This document shows, one piece after another, positions 37,282 through 44,229 of a stretch of 64,000 nt of DNA. Below the pieces are notes generated by a model. That model saw nothing but the letters and a program-made list of their open reading frames with translations. It was not told the origin of the DNA and made no database searches. Position 1 is the stretch's first letter, and every line of letters begins with the position of its first letter. The stretch comes from an uncultured Methylotenera sp. (GTDB lineage Bacteria; Pseudomonadota; Gammaproteobacteria; Burkholderiales; Methylophilaceae), in contig NZ_CAMLGS010000009.1 in assembly GCF_946479685.1 (NCBI RefSeq), positions 7,509 through 71,508 of the forward strand, in the 5' to 3' direction. The position numbers were made by a program, and so were the translations under genes.

Positions 37282-38703
37282 TTAGTCTTCTTGTGTGTTC
37301 ATGCGGCTATACAGCGTGGTACGGTTAACATTGAGCAATTTCGCCGCCTGACTTAAATTGCCATGCGTCATTTTCATGGCAGCATCAATGTACGCACGCT
37401 CCCAAGATTTCAGCACGGCATCCAAGCTCACATTCACTTGGCGCTGCAAGTGTTTTTGCGCTTGCGCAGTCATGCTTGCATCATCATTAAAATCAAAGGT
37501 ATCTGTGCCTGAGGCCCGTTCGCTTAAATCAAACTCTGCCACCAACTCATTTTCTTTCACCGTCTTGCCTGAGTATTTAGCAATTAAGCGTATCACCACA
37601 TTGCGCAACTCGCGCACATTGCCGGGGAAGTCATAATCCAGCCAGCGCACTTCGGCTTTGGTGTCGAGCTTGAAAGGCGCTTTATCAATTTGCTTGGTAT
37701 AAAACTCTATAAAATGATCGCGCAACAAATGTTTATCTTCCGCCAACTCACGTAATGGCGGCACATGCACCGTGAACACGCTCAAGCGGTGGTATAAATC
37801 TGACCTAAACTTGCCAGCGCGCACTTCGGCCCTTAAATCGCGATTGGTCGCAGCCACGATACGCGCGCGGCTTTTGCGTGTTTGCGTTTCACCGATACGC
37901 TGGTACTCACCATTCTCCAACACACGTAGCAATTTGGCCTGCAGTTCTAATGGTAGCTCACCAATCTCATCTAAAAATAAGGTGCCGTCACCCGTATCCT
38001 CAAAGTAGCCAGCATGCGCAGCTACCGCACCGGTAAACGCGCCTTTGGCATGCCCAAACAAGATAGACTCTGCCAGCAGCGGTGAAACCGCAGCGCAGTT
38101 AACAGATAAATAAGGGTACAACAAACGCTGGCTGGCAAAATGAAAGCTACTTGCAACCAACTCTTTACCACTGCCAGATTCACCTTCAATCAAAACCGGA
38201 AAAGGAGAATCTGCAAACTGGCGAATCTGCATACGCAGCGCTTGAATAGGCAAACTATTGCCAAGCAAACCGCCATTTTCCTGCTCCACGCGCATTTCGT
38301 TCAATTCCACATCTTGAACTTTGAGCGCATTCAGCAACATGTCTTTAAGCTTTTCTACATCGCAAGGCTTAGCAATAAAGTCTACAGCCCCCAACGCCAG
38401 CGCATGCTTCACATTCACGTCATCACTTTGACCTGAAAGCACATGGATTTTAATGGTGGGAGAGTGTGTCAGCAGCGCGCTAATTACTTTAAAGCCTTCT
38501 TCAGGAGTATGTGGTGTTGGCGGCAGGCCTAAATCGACTAAAGCCAAGGCGGGAGGGGAGTCTAACTGCTGAAGCAAACTTTTCAACTGCGTGTACGACT
38601 CTGCTACACACACTTCAAAATATTTACTCAACACAAAATGCAAGGTATCAGTGATTAGCGGGTCATCATCAATAATCATCAATACAGGACGTAGCGCCGC
38701 CAT
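37282..38703 (-). CDS. Sigma-54 dependent response regulator (NtrC family)
   Basis: A 473-residue transcription activator in three parts. The receiver domain (LMIIDDDPLITDTL, phospho-acceptor Asp in ALVDLGLPP, Lys in FIAKPCD) is followed by a sigma-54 AAA+ domain with Walker A GESGSGKE, the sigma-54 contact loop GAFTGA and LFLDEIGELPLELQAKLLRV. A Fis-type HTH ends the protein (NLSQAAKLLNVNRTTLYSRM). The start at 38703 has an AAGGG ribosome site seven bases upstream. No histidine kinase is nearby. It is the first gene before the pilus cluster and may control it; I found no clear -24/-12 promoter. Confidence 0.9.
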   Translation of the reverse strand: MAALRPVLMIIDDDPLITDTLHFVLSKYFEVCVAESYTQLKSLLQQLDSPPALALVDLGLPPTPHTPEEGFKVISALLTHSPTIKIHVLSGQSDDVNVKHALALGAVDFIAKPCDVEKLKDMLLNALKVQDVELNEMRVEQENGGLLGNSLPIQALRMQIRQFADSPFPVLIEGESGSGKELVASSFHFASQRLLYPYLSVNCAAVSPLLAESILFGHAKGAFTGAVAAHAGYFEDTGDGTLFLDEIGELPLELQAKLLRVLENGEYQRIGETQTRKSRARIVAATNRDLRAEVRAGKFRSDLYHRLSVFTVHVPPLRELAEDKHLLRDHFIEFYTKQIDKAPFKLDTKAEVRWLDYDFPGNVRELRNVVIRLIAKYSGKTVKENELVAEFDLSERASGTDTFDFNDDASMTAQAQKHLQRQVNVSLDAVLKSWERAYIDAAMKMTHGNLSQAAKLLNVNRTTLYSRMNTQED

Positions 38704-38964
38704 TAACAAACCCTTTTTTAAATTAGATAACAACTATAACCAATGCCACTATAGCCTGAATAGTTTGATGTATCAATACTTCCACCTAGATGCAATCACC
38801 AGGAGATAAATCAAGGCAAAACGATACAGAAAACACCCCAGCGCATTGCATTCAACTTAACAATTAAGGGAGTTAAGATCAGCACAAATCCGAAGACACA
38901 TCTACCAATGCTCAATTGCGCCTAATGCCGATTTACTTGGTAATTTTGCTTAAGAAGGTAAGCA

Positions 38965-39003
38965 AGAAAAAATAAGCCCTACATTTCTGTAGGGCTTATT
39001 AAT
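38965..39003 (-). terminator. Intrinsic terminator, probably the original end of the tRNA operon
   Basis: AATAAGCCCTAC and GTAGGGCTTATT form a perfect 12-bp stem (38971-39000), followed on the minus strand by TTTTTTC. It lies three to five bases from the left attachment repeat, so before insertion it would have followed tRNA-His directly. The region 38704-38970 to its left holds no gene that I can see. Confidence 0.85.
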
Positions 39004-39005
39004 AT

Positions 39006-39023
39006 ATGGGGTGGCTGATGGGG
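39006..39023. repeat. Left attachment site (attL), 18-bp direct repeat
   Basis: ATGGGGTGGCTGATGGGG is identical to 61507-61524, the 3' end of tRNA-His (on the opposite strand: CCCCATCAGCCACCCCAT). Weaker similarity continues for about 12 bases beyond. It marks the left end of the integrated element. Confidence 0.92.
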
Positions 39024-39098
39024 TTCTACCCCATGCAATTCCAAGTCGAAGTTAATCAACGAGTTACAAGTCTAGTATAGCGTATAACACTCAAAATA

Positions 39099-39122
39099 AG
39101 TGCTACCGTTAGTGCTACCCTT
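39099..39122 (+). repeat. Left arm-type integrase repeats (GTGCTACC)
   Basis: AAGTGCTACCGTTAGTGCTAC contains two GTGCTAC words 11 bases apart. The same arrangement in the same orientation is found at the right end (61432-61452, AAGTGCTACCCTTGGTGCTAC). They lie about 75 bases inside the left core repeat and are probably the arm sites of the integrase. Confidence 0.6.
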
Positions 39123-39155
39123 TTCAAGCTCATCCAAAACCTAATTCAGATTGTC

Positions 39156-39237
39156 ATTTGTCGACAAATAAATATCGACAAGGCGTTGACTTCCCAGATT
39201 TACCTTCTATGTTGTGTCGTAAGACAAACGACACAAC
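39156..39237 (+). promoter_or_regulatory. rep promoter with palindromic operators
   Basis: Before the rep start are a perfect 14-bp palindrome ATTTGTCGACAAAT (39156-39169), a promoter-like pair TTGACT (39186-39191) and TATGTT (39208-39213) 16 bp apart, and a perfect 10-bp inverted repeat GTTGTGTCGT/ACGACACAAC (39211-39220, 39228-39237) that ends two bases before the ATG. The last repeat overlaps the promoter and could be an operator, an RNA hairpin that hides the start codon, or a Rep-binding site. Confidence 0.5.
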
Positions 39238-39239
39238 GG

Positions 39240-40196
39240 ATGAACCAACAACTAGAAGATTTTTACTCTCACCTCAATGAAGCCGTCATAACAACTAACG
39301 ACTTTGAAGAAGGCACAAAATATCGCAAGCGCGAAAAAGTACAGCAATTCGCATATTGTGGCCTCAACCCTATGTATCGCAGATATTTAAGTTTTGATCT
39401 TGATGAACAAGGATCAGCGTTCAAGTTTGAAGATGTGAATCTACCGCCCCCGACCATCATTACGATAAACCCTACGAACAAGCACTGTCATTATTTATAT
39501 CATTTAAAAACACCCGTGGCTTACCACGAAAATAGCCGTAGCAAACCTCAACAGTATTTCGAAGCCGTGCAAGATGCCATGACAAGTCGTTTAAATGCAG
39601 ACACGGCATACAGCCACACAATCACTAAAAACCCTTTACATGCAAGATGGCAAGTCATCACAAATAAGGCTAGTTATGACTTGGGTGATTTTCTAGAATA
39701 TATAGATATCAATAAGCTCACAGTAGACAAAGCACTTATTGAGAGGATGGATTGCCGTGGTCGCAATGATTTATTGTTTCACACGCTTAGATTGTGGGGC
39801 TACCGTTCGGTCCATAACTTTATCACCGAGGAAAGTTGGCGCCAGGAAGCCCGAAACAAGGCCCAAGAGATCAATGTCAGCTTCTCTGACCCATTACCAT
39901 ATAAAGAAGTATTTCATACAGCAAATGCCACATCAAAATGGATATGGAGAAATCGTCATAGCTTAGGTGGTAGAGAAAAAGTGCTTACTTTTACTAATGA
40001 ATCTGCTCAAGAGCGCATGAGTAAAGGGGCTGAATACACCAATGCACTAAGAACAAAAAAGGCGATACAAACAATACAAGAAGCCGTCAATTTATTAGTT
40101 GCCTCTGGCTTAAGCATCACCCAGAAAAGTGTTCAAATCAGGTGTGGTCTGAATATTAAAACGGTCCGAAAGTACTGGCCCCAAATTAACAAATAG
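39240..40196 (+). CDS. ColE2-type replication initiator (replicase family)
   Basis: A 318-residue protein resembling the ColE2/ColE3 Rep family, which act as plasmid-specific primases. Seen: the core TIITINPTNKHCHYLYHLKTPV (family pattern INP.NGHAHY.Y.L..PV; only part quoted matters: NPTNKHCHYLY), KNPLHARWQV, then a PriCT-like segment CRGRNDLLFHTLRLWGY, and a C-terminal helix-turn-helix (SITQKSVQIRCGLNIKTVRK). I start at the ATG at 39240; an upstream TTG in frame would place the start within the promoter. It suggests that the element replicates after excision, or derives from a plasmid. Confidence 0.75.
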   Translation: MNQQLEDFYSHLNEAVITTNDFEEGTKYRKREKVQQFAYCGLNPMYRRYLSFDLDEQGSAFKFEDVNLPPPTIITINPTNKHCHYLYHLKTPVAYHENSRSKPQQYFEAVQDAMTSRLNADTAYSHTITKNPLHARWQVITNKASYDLGDFLEYIDINKLTVDKALIERMDCRGRNDLLFHTLRLWGYRSVHNFITEESWRQEARNKAQEINVSFSDPLPYKEVFHTANATSKWIWRNRHSLGGREKVLTFTNESAQERMSKGAEYTNALRTKKAIQTIQEAVNLLVASGLSITQKSVQIRCGLNIKTVRKYWPQINK

Positions 40197-40389
40197 GCAG
40201 CACAATATTGCATCAAAATCACATGTACCCACAACGGCGTGCATCAGTTAATTAGCAGAACTATAGCTGAAGGAGATATTTAAACAAATGAGCAAAATCT
40301 GACAAGACAAATGAGGAAGCTGAAAAACAAAAAACTGATATAAACCATCAGTTGAATGTTTAAGCTAAAAAACTGGCTAAGCTAAGTGA

Positions 40390-40689
40390 TTAAATTTTGA
40401 TCTTTTTCACACTTGCTTTTCTCGGTATAACTTTAAGGAGTGATTCGTATAGATCCAAAGCTTCGATTCGCTTAGCTAAATTTTGAGCAATGTTATCAAA
40501 TTCAAAATCAGAGCAACCGTCATAAATAGTGGAAATATATTCATCAAGAAAATCTTCAGCCTCTTTATATTCTATTCTTAACTGATCATAAATCTGCTTA
40601 GCCTGACGATATTCCTCCTCCTCAATTTTCTGCAAGAACAATGTAACTAAAGCATCGAACTCAATACAATCATCATTAGAATTACTCAT
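40390..40689 (-). CDS. Small acidic hypothetical protein
   Basis: A 99-residue, strongly acidic, helical protein (FLQKIEEEEYRQAKQIYDQL). No family is recognised. The frame is open further upstream, but inside the methyltransferase gene. I choose the ATG at 40689, or its twin at 40692, which overlaps the methyltransferase stop (ATGATGAGTAA), so translation is coupled. An acidic small partner of a DNA-modifying enzyme could be a regulator; this is a guess. Confidence 0.55.
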   Translation of the reverse strand: MSNSNDDCIEFDALVTLFLQKIEEEEYRQAKQIYDQLRIEYKEAEDFLDEYISTIYDGCSDFEFDNIAQNLAKRIEALDLYESLLKVIPRKASVKKIKI

Positions 40690-41923
40690 CATTGCTAGCC
40701 TCCTGACTATTTGATTGCACAGTTTGCTGAACGCATTCATTACCCCAACCTGCCCATCCTTGAGCTGGCACACCTCTGCAAAATAATTCAATCTTGCTAA
40801 GCTCTGGATACATATCATCAATAATTTGGTACATTTCGTCAGGTTTACGGCTATGCTCACGGCGTTTAAATTTCAATACAGATGAAGGGCGAGCACCGTA
40901 TGGCACTTCTGGCACACATCCTTTTGTAGCAATTATCAGCACTTCGTGACCTTGGCGAAAATATGTGCCTTGACCAGCAAAATCCTTATCCCAAACAGCA
41001 CTCGTTTTAAACTTGAAACCCCATGCACTCACCACTTCCACAGCCTCTGGTAATAGTGAGGATGAGCACCACATAAACAAAACTGCGTCATCAGCAGATA
41101 TTTGGCTAATTGGCATCTCGCAGATTTCTTTCACAGACATGCATGGATATCCAACAGCAAGCTCACCCATGTAATCCCAAGGCGGGTCCGCGTAAATTAC
41201 ACTGAATGTGCCTAGTGAAGATTCCAAAGGTTTGTTATTAGCTCTTTTAGCTTCGATTTCTTGGATACGCTCTATACGACGATTTTCAAACTTAGCTTTA
41301 TTGATGGCTTTGCTGGCTTCTTGAATTGCTTTGATGTCATCAAAGTTGAGTTGTGATTGATCTTCTTTTGCGAGTTGGGCAAGTTTTGCTGCATTGCTGA
41401 TATCAAGCTTTCCCTCAGAGACTGCAGCGATGAGCTCCGGAATACCGTTGTTTAAGACTTTCTTTCCTCGCTGAACCGAGTCAACTGAAATGCCCAACTC
41501 TTCTGCCACTTTTCTTTGGGATAATGCTCCAGCAGTATGCTGATTTGAGCCAACAGATGAGTTGGTCAATCTCGCTGCAATAATTGCCTTTTGACTTTCT
41601 GTAAGATGACGTCTGTGCAAATTGATACTAACTACAGATTGCTCTGCAGATTTATCATTCGCGGCTTCCAGCTCTGCGAATTTAGGGATGATTCCTAATG
41701 CGGAACATGCACGTAAGCGATGTCGCCCATCTACCACTTTTCCACCATACATAAGGATTGGCATTTGTAATCCATTCTGCGCGATATCCTGTTTGAGTTC
41801 ATCAAACTGAGATTCCGACATCTCTGGGAACAGATTAGCTATCGGGTGAATTGCTAATCCGTTTGGTGATACCTCATTTTCTAAGCCAATAGAACTATTA
41901 CTTACATTATGTTTTTCTGTCAT
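40682..41923 (-). CDS. ParB-like domain fused to MT-A70 family DNA adenine methyltransferase
   Basis: A 413-residue fusion. The N terminus has a ParB/Srx-type nuclease domain (LKQDIAQNGLQMPILMYGG, VVDGRHRLRACSALG at about 63-76). A helix-turn-helix follows (SQRKVAEELGISVDSVQRGK, about 135-154), and the last 180 residues form an MT-A70 methyltransferase with the catalytic DPPW at 246-249 and VLFMWCSSSLLPEAV. Similar fusions occur on phages and mobile elements and are thought to make N6-methyladenine. It has a clear AAGGAG ribosome site. No cognate endonuclease is adjacent, so it may protect the element from host restriction. Confidence 0.85.
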   Translation of the reverse strand: MTEKHNVSNSSIGLENEVSPNGLAIHPIANLFPEMSESQFDELKQDIAQNGLQMPILMYGGKVVDGRHRLRACSALGIIPKFAELEAANDKSAEQSVVSINLHRRHLTESQKAIIAARLTNSSVGSNQHTAGALSQRKVAEELGISVDSVQRGKKVLNNGIPELIAAVSEGKLDISNAAKLAQLAKEDQSQLNFDDIKAIQEASKAINKAKFENRRIERIQEIEAKRANNKPLESSLGTFSVIYADPPWDYMGELAVGYPCMSVKEICEMPISQISADDAVLFMWCSSSLLPEAVEVVSAWGFKFKTSAVWDKDFAGQGTYFRQGHEVLIIATKGCVPEVPYGARPSSVLKFKRREHSRKPDEMYQIIDDMYPELSKIELFCRGVPAQGWAGWGNECVQQTVQSNSQEASNDE

Positions 41924-42203
41924 TTTTAATTCTCCTTATTAGTAAATATCTTTAATAGTGTTAACTGATTGAAGATGTATCCATTCTAGAAAATTGTGCA
42001 GTTGAAATTAATAGGTCTTAATTAGGTATTAAAAAGCTATGCTTTATTGCCAACCTTTAAAACCAGGTTTACTGATAAAAAATAATCAACGTCAAATTTT
42101 CTTGGGGGGATTTTAATGAGTTACTTTCAGCTTAATAAAATCCTAAAAATGCAATCAAAAAGCTGTTAGTATTTTTTAACTAATGCGATATTGGAATTTG
42201 ATA

Positions 42204-43187
42204 ATGGCAGGCAGAGGTAGGCAACCACGTAGACTGATTGACACCATGAGAACGCAACTATGGGTGCATCAATTAAAACAACTAATGCATGCCAAGAGTT
42301 TTTATGAACTGAATGAAAAGTTTGAAGCTTTTAATACCAATTACAGCTCAGATTATGCAAATGGCAGCACTGGCGTTAACTCAACAACGCGGAAGCTAGT
42401 CGATCAAGAACTAAAAAACAAATATGGTTTTGAATCTATTCAAGCCAGTGATTTTTACAACATTGGTCCAACAGTTGAAGATGATGATGGCGAAGTAGAG
42501 TTTGTCAGGTTTTGGGATGCCTTAGACGGCCCAATTGAAGGGCTATGGGATATCTTGTTTTGGTATGATTTTTCTGCTGAACTACAACATGAGCTAGGAT
42601 TGTCTTTTAAAGTCAAAATCAGTCTAATCATTGCAAGACTATTCAACACTACTGATCCACCAAATGAATGGCTTCAAAAGGATCGGCCAAACTTTGTTGC
42701 TGAAGCTTATCGCTGTGGAGAAATATCGGTCGATTTAAAATTGCTCATAACAGTCATTGCAGTATGGAGACTTGCCAACTTCATGAAGGATAGCGTTCAT
42801 TTAGTCAACTACATGATGATTGGATTATTGGATAAAGCTGCTGAAGATTTGATATCGCCACTCGCTCCTAAGCTCAAAGAAATAAACAAAAACCGAGCAA
42901 CTAATAAAATTGAAAAACCTATAAAAACAAACGAATATCCAAGTTTTTATAGTAACCTTTTACAGCATTTGATAAACCTTGATTCACCGAAAGTACAGAG
43001 ATTTAATGAGGTTGTCGACAAATTCAACGGCTACATTCCTGCAAGCCCGAATCTAATTTCTCACGAGGATGGGAGTGAATCTTTTGAGTTTAAGCAAGAA
43101 AGAGGATTTGAGCACTTTAAAGAAAATGCTCAAGGCACTAGAGTTTCTGAATGTTTAAAATCCAAATTTCAGACTATCATAGGATAG
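42204..43187 (+). CDS. Hypothetical protein of unknown family
   Basis: A 327-residue soluble protein that I do not recognise. It begins MAGRGRQPRRLIDTMRTQLW, a basic N terminus, then a long helical region with many Trp and Phe residues (WDALDGPIEGLWDILFWYDF near 108-127). No catalytic or membrane motif is visible. The ATG at 42204 is preceded by GGAAT at a good distance; the earlier ATG at 42183 has no ribosome site. It stands in the 280-base-spaced region next to the methyltransferase, divergent from it, and is followed by another unknown gene and Hachiman. Confidence 0.6.
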   Translation: MAGRGRQPRRLIDTMRTQLWVHQLKQLMHAKSFYELNEKFEAFNTNYSSDYANGSTGVNSTTRKLVDQELKNKYGFESIQASDFYNIGPTVEDDDGEVEFVRFWDALDGPIEGLWDILFWYDFSAELQHELGLSFKVKISLIIARLFNTTDPPNEWLQKDRPNFVAEAYRCGEISVDLKLLITVIAVWRLANFMKDSVHLVNYMMIGLLDKAAEDLISPLAPKLKEINKNRATNKIEKPIKTNEYPSFYSNLLQHLINLDSPKVQRFNEVVDKFNGYIPASPNLISHEDGSESFEFKQERGFEHFKENAQGTRVSECLKSKFQTIIG

Positions 43188-43356
43188 TTACAACCCTCTT
43201 TATAACGTTTAATATCTGGTATAAAACCGATTGAGGATTGAGGTAATAATCCTATAGAAATATGATTTATTTAAGATTCCTGCATTTAAATTTGGAGGCT
43301 CATCAGAGTTTGGTTATAGTTGCATAATCAAAAAATGATTAAGAATTCAACCCAAA

Positions 43357-44229
43357 ATGAACCGAATTAAGAAAAATATTACTGTTCGTTTTTTCTCCAT
43401 TGAGACAAAAGGTAAGCTTTTAGAAAGCTTTGCTTCCGCATTTGCTGCAAACAAACTAAATGATAATTCTCGAATCTTAAATCTTAAGCTAAAGAAGCAC
43501 CTAATTAAGATTTCTGAAGAGCATAGCGTAGCTGGCATAAATGCTTATGCAGTGACGGTCGTTCGTGAGAGAAATACCTGGCAAACAAAAGCAACGAGTG
43601 ATGGCTCAATTACTGGGTTAGCTCTTAATCAAGGCATTATTGGGGATCCATATTTCTTTTTTGTTGTTCCAAGTAAGAGCATTATGCTTGGGTTTACTAC
43701 AGGCCCAAGTGGAAGTTTGATTGCAGTTGGCAAAACCATGCTGGATCAATTTAATTCTGACCGTCTTTCAGAGGTTAAATTGGATCTTATAGCGAAAGAA
43801 AAAGATTACGGTTTACTTAGAGATTTACCATCCTATAGTAATTTACACTTCAAAATTCAGTCTTCGTCATTAGCTGATATCTCTGATGATGCGCCACAAA
43901 TGATCAGAAATCTGAGTTCTGCACCTTACATCGACAATAATATGCAGTTGGAACTGGATCTTGATATCAATGATGAAACTAAAGAGGTTTTATCTAAAGA
44001 GATGATTCTGGAACTAGTTGAATTTTTAGCAGACCATGAGGGTTGTAACTTCCTTAAAGTAAAAGGAGTCAACGATAATGGGAATCCAGTGCGCTTGGAT
44101 TTCGGTAATGCATTCATAAACTTTAAAACTGAAATCCAAACCAGAGAGCAGTTTGTCGATGAGACTCTTGCAACCAAGGTTCTGAAAGACGCACTGACTG
44201 ATTACATCGAGGCAAAGCTTAGTGTTTAA
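43357..44229 (+). CDS. Hypothetical protein of unknown family, next to Hachiman
   Basis: A 290-residue soluble protein, beginning MNRIKKNITVRFFSIETKGK and containing a beta-rich middle (YFFFVVPSKSIMLGFTTGPSG) and an acidic C-terminal half. I do not recognise the family and see no catalytic motif. It is convergent with hamB and overlaps it by 11 bases at the 3' ends, which suggests long co-evolution. It could be an accessory or a separate defence gene. Nothing more can be claimed from sequence alone. Confidence 0.65.
   Translation: MNRIKKNITVRFFSIETKGKLLESFASAFAANKLNDNSRILNLKLKKHLIKISEEHSVAGINAYAVTVVRERNTWQTKATSDGSITGLALNQGIIGDPYFFFVVPSKSIMLGFTTGPSGSLIAVGKTMLDQFNSDRLSEVKLDLIAKEKDYGLLRDLPSYSNLHFKIQSSSLADISDDAPQMIRNLSSAPYIDNNMQLELDLDINDETKEVLSKEMILELVEFLADHEGCNFLKVKGVNDNGNPVRLDFGNAFINFKTEIQTREQFVDETLATKVLKDALTDYIEAKLSV

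Noticed and set aside
38701..38760. A sigma-54 promoter before the response regulator
   Set aside because: TGGCATTGGTT is present on the minus strand, but the GC element at -12 is missing at the right distance.
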